NCBI GenBank assembly: GCA_017448975.1
Contig: JAFSKN010000036.1
Span: 44,140-108,139 of the forward strand
Source of the DNA: Clostridia bacterium
GTDB taxonomy: Bacteria > Bacillota > Clostridia > Christensenellales > Aristaeellaceae
DNA: 64,000 nucleotides
Reading direction: 5' to 3'
In this document: in pieces, positions 43,685-53,947 of the stretch
Layout of the letters: each line of letters opens with the position of its first letter
Position numbering within the stretch: the first letter of the stretch is position 1
Translations under genes and position numbers: made by a program
The notes under the pieces: model-generated
What the model saw: only the letters and a program-made list of their open reading frames with translations
What the model was told of the DNA's origin: nothing
The model's database searches: none

Positions 43685-44787
43685 GCCGCTTTCCCCCTTT
43701 CCAGCATCTTCTGCACCTTTTTGCTCTGCATGCCGCGCCTTGCGCTTTCCACATCCCGCCGCCAGATATCGTTGCTCTTCTTTTCCTTCTTTTCTTTGAC
43801 GACCAGGAAAGTGATCAAAAGCAGGATCGCCACGATGACGGTGTACATCCAGGTCATTGCCGCGGCGTAGGAGTAGCCCTTCGTGACGGCGTAGGTGGCG
43901 TTGTAAATCAGGTCAATGATGGGGTTGGTACTGCCGGTGGCCAGGGTGACCACGGTGTAGATGGAGTTAAGCAGGATCATGGAGCGCAGGGTGGGCAGGG
44001 TGATCTTCCAGAAGGTTTCCCAGCCGGAAGCGCCGTCGATTTTGGCCGCTTCATACATGGCCGTGGGCACCTTCTGCAAGCCCGCCAGGAAAATCAGGAT
44101 TTGGATGCCCGAATTCCACAGGATCAGGATCAATTGGGAAAACAGATCGCTGATGGGGGTGGCGATGAATTCCGGCATGCCCGCAAGCACGGAAGTGATC
44201 ACATTCTGGCTCACCATGGGCACGCTGGACACGCCCTGGGCGGTCAGTTGATTCATGACAGGGCCGGTGGCGATGATGACCGGCAGGAAAAAGATGGTGC
44301 GGAAGATGCCGCGGCCCTTGATCCTCCCGTTGAGCATCAAAGCGATGATCAAAGAGAACGCGATGATGACGGGCAATTGCAAAATCAGGCTGACGGCGAA
44401 ATTCGCCAGGGTGACGGGATAGTTCAGTTCTTTGTTGAATACGGAAATGTAATTGGCCAGGGGGGTATATACCGTAGTTCCCAGCGCGTCCTCCCCGGTC
44501 AGGGGGATCAATTGCAGGCCGTTATCCAGCTTCAGGTTATAGAAGGAATACAGCAGGGAATTGGCAACGCCGCTGAGGAAGAAAATGCAGATACCCACCA
44601 TCCAGGGGAAGATGAAGAAATAGCCCCAAAGGGATTCCCGGACCCCGCGCTGCACGGGCTTTTTCTGCGCCGTGCGCACGATCGCGTAAATAAATGCGGC
44701 AACCAGCGCTATGCATACGCCGATCAGCAAGGCGTAAGGAACATATTCCAGCAGGGGCAAAACCTTTTCATACAGCCAGTTTCCCAT
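43681..44787 (-). CDS. Sugar ABC transporter permease (MalF type)
   Basis: 368 residues, with an extra N-terminal membrane segment compared to the MalG type. EAAKIDGASGWETFWKITLP is the ATPase-contact loop. WGYFFIFPWMVGICIFFLSG is the typical entry into the core. Pairs with the permease downstream. It starts two bases after the DUF5696 stop. Confidence 0.92.
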   Translation of the reverse strand: MGNWLYEKVLPLLEYVPYALLIGVCIALVAAFIYAIVRTAQKKPVQRGVRESLWGYFFIFPWMVGICIFFLSGVANSLLYSFYNLKLDNGLQLIPLTGEDALGTTVYTPLANYISVFNKELNYPVTLANFAVSLILQLPVIIAFSLIIALMLNGRIKGRGIFRTIFFLPVIIATGPVMNQLTAQGVSSVPMVSQNVITSVLAGMPEFIATPISDLFSQLILILWNSGIQILIFLAGLQKVPTAMYEAAKIDGASGWETFWKITLPTLRSMILLNSIYTVVTLATGSTNPIIDLIYNATYAVTKGYSYAAAMTWMYTVIVAILLLITFLVVKEKKEKKSNDIWRRDVESARRGMQSKKVQKMLERGKAA

Positions 44788-44789
44788 GC

Positions 44790-46988
44790 TCAGTTCACCG
44801 CCTTCCAGCTCATGGGTTCCAGTACGACGCCGTCCAGCTCGCCTTCGGCTTCACCATAGTTCAAATAGACCTTCACGCCGTTGGACCAGGTGACCCGGGT
44901 GATGTCGCCCAGAATATCGTGGGCGATGATGGACGCGCCGCCGATGCTTTCATGCAGTTCCTTCAGCTGAGCATACCACATGGCCAGCGTGACCCGGTAC
45001 AGATCCCAGCGGGCGGAATAAATATCGGAGGAATTGGTGTTCTGCAGTTCGATGGGGTCTTCCATGGTCAGGAGGAAGCAGGGGCGCGTGCCCTGTTCCG
45101 CCAGCCGCAGGAAGAATTTGTGCGCGTTGGCCTGGAAGTTCACATATTCCAGATACGCCGGCATTTTCCCGGACAGGGCGATAGCCAGCAGCGGCACATC
45201 CTGGCTGACGTAAGCGTAATCGGAGCCGGTAACGGGCAGATCGTTCAGGGCGCTTGCGCAGGGCCACAGATACGCGTTGGCGGATTTCAGCGTGGTACGG
45301 AAATTATTCGCCGCGGAAAGGGCGATTTCCTTGTAGATTTCCGCCAGTTTTCCGGATTCCTGATAATGGTTCTGGTAGTAGTAATCCGCCATCAGCTGGG
45401 TGATGCCCGTCAGCTCAACGCCGGGCACCTTGGCGGAACGCATGGCGTTCAGGGCATCCTGAGCCACAGCCTGGGAACGGTCCGGGGCCAGGTAGTACAG
45501 GGTATCGTACACCGGGCCGAAGGTGGGACGGCTCCAGGTTTGGCTGGTAATTTTCTTGAATGCGGAATAGGTCAGGGTGGGATGGGTTTCGGTATTCAGC
45601 GAAAGGAAATCCGCTTCCAGAGAGAAATCCACGCCCAGGCCGTCGCATTTCCGAATCAGTGCTTCCAGGCCTCCGCTGCCGCCCAGGGAGCCTGCCGGAC
45701 TGTAGGCCGTGGGCACGCCGCCGGTGAGGCCGTTGGCCTGCCAGCCTCGATAGATCACCGAAACCTGGTCCACGCCGTCGGTTTTCATGGATTCCAGGAT
45801 CTCGCCCGCCTGCTGGAAGGTGGTCATGACCACGTCCGTTTTGCCCAGCACGTCGTTTTCACGCTCAACGCCCAGGAAATCCACTTCCACGTCGAAGGGG
45901 CGTTCCGCGTCCGCGTGGGCGAAGAAGCCTTTTTCTTCCATGTACTCCCGCCAGGCGATGGCCAGACCGGCATAGGTGGCTTCTTCCCCGTCGGCCAGCA
46001 GGAAATGCTGAACGATATCAAAGACGCGGGGCGCTTCGGTGAGCATATCCACAGCGCCGGAGGAGGGGCCGGTGGGCTGCTTGTACACCATCCGGTAGGT
46101 GTATTTGGCGCTGATCCAGTCAAAGCTTAAATTGTTGGCCCCGTTGGGATAGGCGCGGATGCGGGCAGCGCTGTCGCCCTGCTCGATCACGCCCAGGAAG
46201 CCGATTTGATCGGCGGTATGCACCATGCCGAATACCGGCATGATCACTGGCTCAGTACCTACGCTCCAGCGGGAATTGACCGTGTCCTCAATGCCAATGT
46301 TGGTGCCGTACACAGGCCGGTCAAAGGGAGAGGAGAAGCGCTTTTCGTTATCCTTCAATTCGATCAGCGCGCCCTGTCCGTCCGGAATGATCATATAGCC
46401 TTCATCCTGCCCCAGCACGCTGTGGCCCAGGAAAGGGTACACGGTAAAGGTGGATACGGTGTAGCGGTGTTCTTCCGTTTCCCCGTTGATGATTTTGTCC
46501 TGGGGAATCGTGACCGTAAGGCCCCGTTCATCCAGCGTCACCACGGCGGTATAGCCCACGCCGTATGCGGGGAAGATCACGTCAGCGGAAAAGCCGTTGT
46601 CCAGGTAAGTCATCTGGATCTGGGCTTCCATGTTGATGAAATCCGCCTGGGTATTGGTGCTTTTCACATCCTCGATAAATTCCATCACGATGCCGCTTTG
46701 ATAAAAGCCCTTCCAAGCGGCCTGATCCTTGAAATCATCGGGATTCTGCACGGTGGAGTAGAGCAGGCTGCCGTTCAGCTTGCTTTCCAGGATGATGGCC
46801 AGGGTGTCTTCCCGCACGTACAGATTGAAGCGGGAGGACTGGGCCGCTAACTTGTATTCCGGCGGAACGGCGGATGTGCTTTCTTCCGCCAGGCCCATGC
46901 CGCACAGCCCCAGCAGCAGCGCCGCCGCCAGGCACAGTGCCGCTATCAGCTTAAACCTTCCTGACAAAGCGATACACCACCTCTCCAT
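44790..46988 (-). CDS. DUF5696 domain secreted protein
   Basis: 732 residues with an N-terminal hydrophobic segment (LIAALCLAAALLLGLCGMGL). Blocks of the DUF5696 family occur throughout (FLGHSVLGQDEGYMIIPDGQ, YYQNHYQESGKLAEIYKEIA, CFLLTMEDPIELQNTNSSDI). The fold looks like a beta-sandwich plus barrel, similar to some glycoside hydrolases, and catalytic activity is possible but untested. The family almost always lies with YIP1-type and sugar ABC genes. Start: ATG 46988 has no good ribosome site; TTG 46967 (after GAGAGGTGG) is an equally likely start and would leave a better signal peptide. Confidence 0.82.
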   Translation of the reverse strand: MERWCIALSGRFKLIAALCLAAALLLGLCGMGLAEESTSAVPPEYKLAAQSSRFNLYVREDTLAIILESKLNGSLLYSTVQNPDDFKDQAAWKGFYQSGIVMEFIEDVKSTNTQADFINMEAQIQMTYLDNGFSADVIFPAYGVGYTAVVTLDERGLTVTIPQDKIINGETEEHRYTVSTFTVYPFLGHSVLGQDEGYMIIPDGQGALIELKDNEKRFSSPFDRPVYGTNIGIEDTVNSRWSVGTEPVIMPVFGMVHTADQIGFLGVIEQGDSAARIRAYPNGANNLSFDWISAKYTYRMVYKQPTGPSSGAVDMLTEAPRVFDIVQHFLLADGEEATYAGLAIAWREYMEEKGFFAHADAERPFDVEVDFLGVERENDVLGKTDVVMTTFQQAGEILESMKTDGVDQVSVIYRGWQANGLTGGVPTAYSPAGSLGGSGGLEALIRKCDGLGVDFSLEADFLSLNTETHPTLTYSAFKKITSQTWSRPTFGPVYDTLYYLAPDRSQAVAQDALNAMRSAKVPGVELTGITQLMADYYYQNHYQESGKLAEIYKEIALSAANNFRTTLKSANAYLWPCASALNDLPVTGSDYAYVSQDVPLLAIALSGKMPAYLEYVNFQANAHKFFLRLAEQGTRPCFLLTMEDPIELQNTNSSDIYSARWDLYRVTLAMWYAQLKELHESIGGASIIAHDILGDITRVTWSNGVKVYLNYGEAEGELDGVVLEPMSWKAVN

Positions 46989-48993
46989 AGATCGAGGAAA
47001 CGAAATCGATCAGCTGGCCGATCAGCACGTACACCACAAACAGCAGCGCCACGGTGACCAGCACGGTAAACAGAGTAATCACGATGATGGCAAGGGTCTT
47101 TTTGAAGGAGTAATCGTTCAGATACATGATGGCCAGCACGATCAGCACGCCGGTAAAGCCGTAGGCCACCACGTCCAGCAGGGTCAGGAAGAATTCCTCG
47201 TTGAAGGTGACCACGTTGCTCAGGATCAGCCGGATGGGCAGGGCGATCAGCATGGGGGTCAGGGCCGCCGCGCCGCCGATCACGATATCCTTGAACCGGG
47301 CTTCGCCGTCCTTGATGGTGCACACCAGGTAGCAGCAGACCGTCAGCAGCAGGAAAGCGCCGAAGGTCAGCGCGCCGTCCCGCAGCAGCTCATATTCGCC
47401 CTCCCGCACGGTTTTGAACAGGAAACCGGAAGCGTATTTATTAGCCACCTGAAGAATAAAGAACAGCACCACGATGATGGCCGCGGCCCACAGGGAGGAG
47501 CGCTTTTCTTTCTTGATGCCGTAGCTGCAGTCGAAGGGATTGCGCATCATGGTAAAGCACCAGCCAACCTGCCGCAGAATCGGAATGTTCTTGATTTTGT
47601 CCGTTGCGGCGCGCACAGGAACCATAAAGTGGAACTTTTGATCCAGCATGCTCAGGATCTTGAGCACCACCGCGGCCGCCACGATGACGATCAGGATGCC
47701 GCCCAGGTTCTTATGCAGCCAATCGGAACGCATTTCCCAGAAGGCGTCGGAGTAGCCCTTTCGATTGCCGCCGTTGCGGAAGGCGGCGAGGGCTTCGTCA
47801 AAATTGCCTTCCCGGTACAGCGCTTCGCCAAGGCCCGTGGAAGCGTAGGTGAACAGACTGTTCATGCGCAGCACTTCGGTCCAGGGCACCTTGGATTCGG
47901 CGTACTTGCCATCCTGGAACAGGGTGAACGCCTGATGCACCAGATCGGTAAATTCCGTGGCCCGCATCACCTGCACGCTGTTCAGTATTTCGTCCAGCAC
48001 AAAGATGTTGTAGTCGTCGGTCACCACCAGCCCGGTCACGGATTTGAAGGTGCCCACCCGCTGATCGCCGGTGTCGGTAGCCCCGAAGTAGAACAGGGTG
48101 CTGCCTTCGGAGGTGTACTCCATGATGTAGCCGTCTTTATTGGCGGTAAAGATGGAACCGAAGCTGTTCACGGCCACGGCCGTGGTGCGTTCCGTGTTGT
48201 AGTCGGTGGTCAAAGTATTGCTGCCCGCCACGTTCAGGCGGCGCAGGGCAGCGTTTTCCGCTTCCGATACCGTATACACCATGCCCTTTTCGTCAATGGC
48301 CAGGTTTTTGACGGAGGTGGGCACGATATCCGCCTGCATCTTCAGCTGCTCTTCGCTCATGATCTTTTGGCGGATGGCGGTGATCCAGGTCACGCGGCTC
48401 TGGTTCGCGCCGTAGTAGCCCAGGAATTCGCCGCCGCCCACGGGGCTCAGCTGCACGATGCCGTTGGTGTTGCCCGTGGAGGCGATATACAGGTTGCCGC
48501 GCTTGTCCAGCACGATCTTGTTGGGCTTGAATGCGGCGTTTTCACCGAACAGGGGCGTATCGGTGGGCTTGGTATAGGTGCGGATCTCGTTTCCGTCCTT
48601 ATCAAACACCACCACGGCCCGGGCCTTTTCGTCGGCCACGAACACGTTCAGATCGCCGTCCACAAATACGCCCTGGGCGGATTTGAGGCTCTTCTTATTG
48701 CCGATTTCCTTTACGTATTCGCCGTTCTGGGTAATGACCAGGATGCGGTTATTGCCGTCGTCGGCGATATACAGGTTTCCGTCGGGACCCATCCGCATGT
48801 CCGCCGGGTTTTTCAGGGTGGTTTCCCCAAAACGGGTCATGGTGCGGATGGGTTCGTAGGCGGCCTGGGTCTGCACCAGGTTGCCGTCCATCCCCAGGGT
48901 GAACGTCCGGTACGGCACCGAGGCCAGGGCGCTTCCGGCCTGCATGATCAGCAGAGCTGAGAGCAGGAGAAGCGCAATCCCTTTCTTTCGCAT
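46951..48993 (-). CDS. NHL-repeat / YIP1-type membrane protein
   Basis: 680 residues. Signal peptide (LLLLSALLIMQAGSALASV), then about six NHL beta-propeller blades (about residues 50-340, PADMRMGPDGNLYIADDGNN, DGDLNVFVADEKARAVVVFD), a TPR-like helical part (FTYASTGLGEALYREGNFDE), and a C-terminal membrane domain of the YIP1 type with about seven segments (about 430-670). An outside sensor propeller joined to a membrane domain. Its role with sugar importers is unknown; it may anchor or regulate the large binding protein. Overlaps the DUF5696 gene by 17 to 38 bases depending on that gene's start. Confidence 0.85.
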   Translation of the reverse strand: MRKKGIALLLLSALLIMQAGSALASVPYRTFTLGMDGNLVQTQAAYEPIRTMTRFGETTLKNPADMRMGPDGNLYIADDGNNRILVITQNGEYVKEIGNKKSLKSAQGVFVDGDLNVFVADEKARAVVVFDKDGNEIRTYTKPTDTPLFGENAAFKPNKIVLDKRGNLYIASTGNTNGIVQLSPVGGGEFLGYYGANQSRVTWITAIRQKIMSEEQLKMQADIVPTSVKNLAIDEKGMVYTVSEAENAALRRLNVAGSNTLTTDYNTERTTAVAVNSFGSIFTANKDGYIMEYTSEGSTLFYFGATDTGDQRVGTFKSVTGLVVTDDYNIFVLDEILNSVQVMRATEFTDLVHQAFTLFQDGKYAESKVPWTEVLRMNSLFTYASTGLGEALYREGNFDEALAAFRNGGNRKGYSDAFWEMRSDWLHKNLGGILIVIVAAAVVLKILSMLDQKFHFMVPVRAATDKIKNIPILRQVGWCFTMMRNPFDCSYGIKKEKRSSLWAAAIIVVLFFILQVANKYASGFLFKTVREGEYELLRDGALTFGAFLLLTVCCYLVCTIKDGEARFKDIVIGGAAALTPMLIALPIRLILSNVVTFNEEFFLTLLDVVAYGFTGVLIVLAIMYLNDYSFKKTLAIIVITLFTVLVTVALLFVVYVLIGQLIDFVSSIYGEVVYRFVRKV

Positions 48994-49005
48994 TGCTTCT
49001 CCTCC

Positions 49006-49872
49006 TTACTTGATGCCGGAATAGGCCATGGTGTTCATCACGCTGGACTGCATGACGATAAACAAAAGCAGATTGGGAACGAACATGATCAGCGCCGCCG
49101 CCGCCGCCATGCCCTGGCCCTGCACGGAGCCCACGGAGGTGAGCGTGTTCATGTAGAAGGGCAGGGTGCGAATACCTTCGGCGGAGGTGAACAAATTGGA
49201 GGTTTCCACGTTCGTCCACACGCTCTGGAACGCCAGGATGGCGCCGGTGGCGATGGCGGGCTTGGTCAAAGGAATGATGATCTTGCGGTAGATGGTGAAG
49301 GAGCCCGCGCCCTCCAGCTGCGCCGCTTCGATCAGGGAATTGGGTACGCCGTCGATGAACTGCTTGATCAAAAACAGGCACACCGGCATGGCGATCAGGG
49401 GCAGAATGTGAGCCCAATAGGTGTCCAGGATGCCCAGGGTGTTGATGGTCAGATAGCGCGGAATGGTCACCGCCGTGGCCACGAACATGAGGGCGATGTT
49501 GTTCACCTCAAAAATGGGGCCCTTGAGCTTGAAATCCATCTTGGAGAGGGCGAAGCCCGCCATGGTGGAAATCAGGATGGACAGGAACACCACCGCCAGC
49601 GTTACGATGAAGGAGTTGAAAATGTAACGGCTGATGGGAATGGAGGAGCCTGCCGTGGTTTGGAAGAGATTGCGGAAATTCACCAGGGAAGGATGGGAAA
49701 CAAAGAATCGGGGCGGGAACGCAAACAGCTCATCCATGGGCTTGAACGCGTGATTGATGATGTAAATGATGGGCGCGCCCATAAAAATCGCAATGGGCAC
49801 CAGGTACAGATACAGCGGAATCTGGTTTTTATGAAACTTTTGGGGATTCACCTTCGTGCCGCCGATCGCCAT
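49006..49872 (-). CDS. Sugar ABC transporter permease (second system, MalG type)
   Basis: 288 residues with six membrane segments and EAA loop EAAQLEGAGSFTIYRKIIIP. Part of the second importer with the permease upstream and the 954-residue binding protein. Cys and acidic residues are rare in its helices. Start ATG 49872 has TAGGAGGTGTTGAATT upstream. Confidence 0.92.
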   Translation of the reverse strand: MAIGGTKVNPQKFHKNQIPLYLYLVPIAIFMGAPIIYIINHAFKPMDELFAFPPRFFVSHPSLVNFRNLFQTTAGSSIPISRYIFNSFIVTLAVVFLSILISTMAGFALSKMDFKLKGPIFEVNNIALMFVATAVTIPRYLTINTLGILDTYWAHILPLIAMPVCLFLIKQFIDGVPNSLIEAAQLEGAGSFTIYRKIIIPLTKPAIATGAILAFQSVWTNVETSNLFTSAEGIRTLPFYMNTLTSVGSVQGQGMAAAAALIMFVPNLLLFIVMQSSVMNTMAYSGIK

Positions 49873-49955
49873 AATTCAACACCTCCTATGCGGAAAAGAC
49901 GATTTTACGAGGAAATGGGCCCTTTGGCCTTTGCTTGGTCGATTGCGCCAGCAAA

Positions 49956-50843
49956 TCATTCGTCTTTGGGAGCAAACAGCTTGCGCGCCACGAAGGAAAA
50001 CGCGTAAATCAATGCCAGCAGCGCCACGGAAACAGCGGCGGCGTAGCCCATTTCATAGCGGGTGAAGCCGTAGTCGTCGATGTGGTTCACCATCAGCTGA
50101 GCGGCGTAGCCGGGGGTGGGATTGGAGCCGGTGAGCATCACGCCGATGTTGCCCGCCTGGAACGCGCCCACGATGCTCATGACCGCGCCGAACAGCATCT
50201 GCGGCTTCATGGAAGGAATGGTGATATAGAACACTTCCTGAATCCGGTTCTTGATGCCGTCGATGGCTCCGGCTTCATACAGCTCCGCGTTGATGTTCAG
50301 CAAGCCCGCCAGCATGGCCAGAAAGCCCACGCCCATGCTGCTCCACAGCGCCACGATGATCACGATGGGCAGGATATACTGGGTATTCAGCATCCACACG
50401 ATGGGCTCGGTGATGACGCCCAATTGGGTGAGCACATAGTTGGCGATGCCGCTCTGATCCCCCAGGAACACCACCCGCCACATGACCGTCATGGCAACGC
50501 CCATGGTCATGGAGGGGGAATAGATGATCAGCGCCAGGATGGTGCGGGGCAGCCGGGTCAATTGGCTCAGGGACCAGGCCAGAAAGAAGGCCAGCAGATA
50601 CCCCACCGGGCCCACGATCACGGCAAAGAGGATCGTGTTGGGCAGCACGTATTGCAGGAAAATAGTATCCTGCGTAAGAAGGTTGATGTAGTTGGTCAGG
50701 CCTACAAACTGGGGAGCCTGCACGGCGTTATAGTTGGTGAAGGACAGGCCGACGGCCATGACCGTGGGAATGATAATGAAAATCAGGAACAGAACCAGAT
50801 AAGGCGCCAGGAACAGATACGGCGTGCTTTTTTTCGTTCTCAT
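49956..50843 (-). CDS. Sugar ABC transporter permease (second system, MalF type)
   Basis: 295 residues. [20 protein letters not shown] opens the first helix and [20 protein letters not shown] is the ATPase-contact loop. It begins inside the last codon of the binding-protein gene (ATGA overlap), which shows tight coupling of binding protein and permease synthesis. Confidence 0.92.
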   Translation of the reverse strand: MRTKKSTPYLFLAPYLVLFLIFIIIPTVMAVGLSFTNYNAVQAPQFVGLTNYINLLTQDTIFLQYVLPNTILFAVIVGPVGYLLAFFLAWSLSQLTRLPRTILALIIYSPSMTMGVAMTVMWRVVFLGDQSGIANYVLTQLGVITEPIVWMLNTQYILPIVIIVALWSSMGVGFLAMLAGLLNINAELYEAGAIDGIKNRIQEVFYITIPSMKPQMLFGAVMSIVGAFQAGNIGVMLTGSNPTPGYAAQLMVNHIDDYGFTRYEMGYAAAVSVALLALIYAFSFVARKLFAPKDE

Positions 50844-53704
50844 TTCTGTCCCTCCTCTCCGGCCGGATGGGCCGCGTTCCAGCTGTCGATGTATTTCCGT
50901 ACAACGTCAACCGTAGGCGTGGGGAAGTCCTTCAGCATTTCCCCATCTTTGTAATAACCGAATTCCTCCAGCTTGCGGTAGGTTTCGCGGTTGATGCGCT
51001 TTACCGCCGTATCCAGGGCGCGGCGGGCGTCCATGCCGTCCACCACCACGGAGATGAAAGCGTTGGACAGCTCGCGCTCCAGCATGTACGTGCCAAGCAC
51101 CCAGGGGGCTTCGGTCATCCATTCCATCTGATCCATGATGACCTTTTTGTGGGCGCTCTTTAAGGGCAGGGTGGCGAACGCGTTGGTGTTCGCGGTGGGC
51201 CAGATATATTCGGAGCCGTAGGTGCTTTGCAGGAGCGAGCCAAATTCGGCCTGCACTTCATCGCTGCTCCACCATTTCAGGAACGCCCAGGCCTCGTCCG
51301 GCATATCGGTCTGGGACATGATGGCCATGGTTTCCGCGCCGCCGGTGGTCCAGCGTGCCACGGAGCCGTCCTCCTGCTCAAGACCCGGGAACAGGGCGAT
51401 ATCCCACAGGGAATCCAGTTCCGGCGCGGCGTTGAGCAGCAGGTTGTAGGTACCGAGATCGGCAATGCCGATGGGCAGCGTGCCGTCCCGGAACTGCTGG
51501 TAGAAGCCCGGAGAGGGCACATCGGTGGGCATGTTGTACACAGTGAACAGTTCGGTCATTTCCCGGAAGCCCTTCAGGGACTCATCGCTGTCCAGGGTGG
51601 TATCGCTCACCGTATCGGCGTAAATGGAGCCGCCGGACTGCAGGATCAGGGGCAGCGTTCCGGGGAATACCTTCATGCCGCTCATGCCCGCGGTGGGGAA
51701 GTAGAAGTTCATGTTCCGCCGCTGCAATTCGGGCAGGATCAGCTTCACTTCCTCCATGCTGTCCGGCACCTGGATGGACAGAGCGTCCAAAATGTCCTTG
51801 CGGTAGAACATCACCCAGAAATTCACCGTTTCCGGCATGGCGTACACGCCATCCCCCAGGGTGTAGGGAATAAACAGACCGGAAGAGAACCGCTGGGCCA
51901 CTTCGCCGAAATCCTCAAACTGGGTCAGGTCATACAGCGCGCCGCGGATATTCAGATAGCTGGGCACCACGTACTGCAATGAAAGCACCACGTCCGGGGC
52001 CGTGCCCGCCGCGTTGGCCAGCACCAGCTTGTTGGCGTCCGGCATCAGGGAAATATCCACCCGAATGCCGGTTTGAGGCGTGAACTGCATATCGATCAGG
52101 TTCTGCACCAGCTCCACGTACTGGCGGCTGCGGCCCATCCACACCTGCAGATGACCATTTTCGCCGGTACCGGCGGCGTAATCCTGACTGGAGAAGGAGG
52201 TAACGAAGCGCTCCACGCTCTTGCCGGCGGATTCCATGAAGCCGGCGCGGGAGGGAAGCTGGGCCTCCTCCTGATAGAAAATGATCTGGTCGATGGCTAC
52301 GTCGTTATTCGCCATATCCTGCAATTGCTGAGCCAGCATGCGGGAGGCGGAATTGGAGCCGGTGGACAATTCCGACAGCCGCCGTGGCAGATCCTCCGGC
52401 TTTTCCGCCAAGCGGCGAAGCTGGTCCGCGCACAGGGTCAGGCTGGAAAAGGCGCTGCCCGAGCCGTTGGAGGAAAACTGCTTGATGTAATCCACCGCCG
52501 CGGCGCAATCCCGGCTCCAGCCGTTCAGCCGGTCTTCAATATCCGGAATGTATTCCCGCACATTGTAGTTGCGGTACTGGTCGGCCTTTCCGCCGGAAAG
52601 GCGGGTGATTTCGAGGCTCAGGGTGTTGATTTCGCTCAGCACCCGGTCGATCATTTCATACACCGGCGTCAGCGGCGCGGCATTGATGCGAAGCGACAGG
52701 GTGTGTTCCCCTTCCGAAAGATAGAACGTCTGGGGCGCGCTGCCGCTCATGACGGTCATATCAGTGAAAGAAGTGGAATAATCCATATGGATCTGCTTGG
52801 CTGCTTCCGAGGGCATGGCGCCGTCGATCAAGAGATCAAAGAACACGGGGAAATCAGCCTTTACGCTCTGGCGGTAATGGAAGTCCAGGTTATACCAGCC
52901 GGCTTTTTCCGCCTTGAAAGCATAGGTCACAGTGTCTCCCGCCGTATCGAAGGAAGCGCCATCCAGGTGATTGAGCACCCGATGATCGATGCTGTACGGC
53001 GTCAGCACGGCGTTGAATTCTCCCGCGCCGCGGATGGAGGATTTACTGCGGCTGTAAATGTCCTCGCCCTCGATCACGATCATGCCGCTGCCCTGGGCTT
53101 TTTCCCCGGCGTAAGCAGGCAGAGCGTCCGGCCCTTTCAGGGTGACGGCGCTGATATGCGTTCCGCTGTCCTGGCATTCCAGGGCCAGGGTGTGGCTTCC
53201 CGCTTTTAATTCAAACAGGAAGGGCGTATCGATCCGGGCTGTGGAATCGGTGACGCCCACAGACTGTCCCACTTGGGCAGACACCGGCGTAGGCGCGATT
53301 TCATTGCCGTAACGGTCCACGGGGATCTCGTCCGAATCTACCACCCAAAGGGAATTGAGCTTTACACGCCGCAGCTCGTAAAAGGGCAATTCCCCGTCCA
53401 CCCGCAGGATCAATTCCGTGGGCAGCGTGGATTGGGTTGTGTTTTGGTAGGTCAGCCAGATTTCATACTGACCGTCCTCCGGAACGCTGAAATCTACCTG
53501 CGCGCTGTCGCCGACGGCCAGGGTCAGGTCGGTTTCAAAGCCGACCGCTTCTTTCCCGTACACAGGCAGGGTATATCCTGCTTGTGCCTGGGAATAAAGC
53601 GGTTCCGTCCGGCCCATTTGGACGTTATCCTCCGCCAGGGCCTCCCATGCGATACAGCTTACCAGCAGCACCAGAGCCGCCAGCAAAGCCAATCCTCTGC
53701 GCAT
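50840..53704 (-). CDS. Very large solute-binding protein with carbohydrate-binding-like modules
   Basis: 954 residues from ATG 53704, where AACGGGAGGTGCGTTTG gives a good ribosome site; the longer frame to 53737 is not needed. N-terminal export signal with a possible lipobox LVSC (Cys 17) or signal peptidase I site ALAED. Two beta-sandwich modules follow (about 40-190, [20 protein letters not shown]; and 205-345, [20 protein letters not shown]), resembling CBM6/35 domains, then a helical spacer and a full family-1 solute-binding domain (about 490-940, [15 protein letters not shown]-like, [17 protein letters not shown]). This is more than twice the usual size. It would hold long glycan chains near the permeases. 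Confidence 0.88.
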   Translation of the reverse strand: MRRGLALLAALVLLVSCIAWEALAEDNVQMGRTEPLYSQAQAGYTLPVYGKEAVGFETDLTLAVGDSAQVDFSVPEDGQYEIWLTYQNTTQSTLPTELILRVDGELPFYELRRVKLNSLWVVDSDEIPVDRYGNEIAPTPVSAQVGQSVGVTDSTARIDTPFLFELKAGSHTLALECQDSGTHISAVTLKGPDALPAYAGEKAQGSGMIVIEGEDIYSRSKSSIRGAGEFNAVLTPYSIDHRVLNHLDGASFDTAGDTVTYAFKAEKAGWYNLDFHYRQSVKADFPVFFDLLIDGAMPSEAAKQIHMDYSTSFTDMTVMSGSAPQTFYLSEGEHTLSLRINAAPLTPVYEMIDRVLSEINTLSLEITRLSGGKADQYRNYNVREYIPDIEDRLNGWSRDCAAAVDYIKQFSSNGSGSAFSSLTLCADQLRRLAEKPEDLPRRLSELSTGSNSASRMLAQQLQDMANNDVAIDQIIFYQEEAQLPSRAGFMESAGKSVERFVTSFSSQDYAAGTGENGHLQVWMGRSRQYVELVQNLIDMQFTPQTGIRVDISLMPDANKLVLANAAGTAPDVVLSLQYVVPSYLNIRGALYDLTQFEDFGEVAQRFSSGLFIPYTLGDGVYAMPETVNFWVMFYRKDILDALSIQVPDSMEEVKLILPELQRRNMNFYFPTAGMSGMKVFPGTLPLILQSGGSIYADTVSDTTLDSDESLKGFREMTELFTVYNMPTDVPSPGFYQQFRDGTLPIGIADLGTYNLLLNAAPELDSLWDIALFPGLEQEDGSVARWTTGGAETMAIMSQTDMPDEAWAFLKWWSSDEVQAEFGSLLQSTYGSEYIWPTANTNAFATLPLKSAHKKVIMDQMEWMTEAPWVLGTYMLERELSNAFISVVVDGMDARRALDTAVKRINRETYRKLEEFGYYKDGEMLKDFPTPTVDVVRKYIDSWNAAHPAGEEGQK

Positions 53705-53807
53705 CAAACGCACCTCCCGTTTTCTTTGCTTTTTCATATAATAAATATACTTTTCCGAATTTGATTAGCGATAAACACGAAAGAAGACTTTATGTTAGGA
53801 ACGAAAG

Positions 53808-53928
53808 GAGTTGAGAGTTAAGAGTTGAGAGTTGAAATTTATTTTGTTGACGCATGTTATCTGCCGGATTTACAGTAAGAAAGAGCGTGCGACCATATAA
53901 CTCTCAACTCTCAACTCTTAACTCTCTT
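53808..53928. repeat. MITE-like inverted repeat element, copy 2
   Basis: 121 bases. Left end GAGTTGAGAGTTAAGAGTTG plus AGAGTTGAAAT, right end its near-perfect reverse complement of about 31 bases. The middle (ATTTATTTTGTTGACGCATG...) is unlike copy 1. It lies directly downstream of the GH43 stop. Confidence 0.8.
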
Positions 53929-53947
53929 ATCGACTGATTTCAGCCCA

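Noticed and set aside
41118-53704. Missing ATPase as sign of a dead transporter
   Set aside because: Sugar importers of Bacillota often share one MsmX-type ATPase coded elsewhere.
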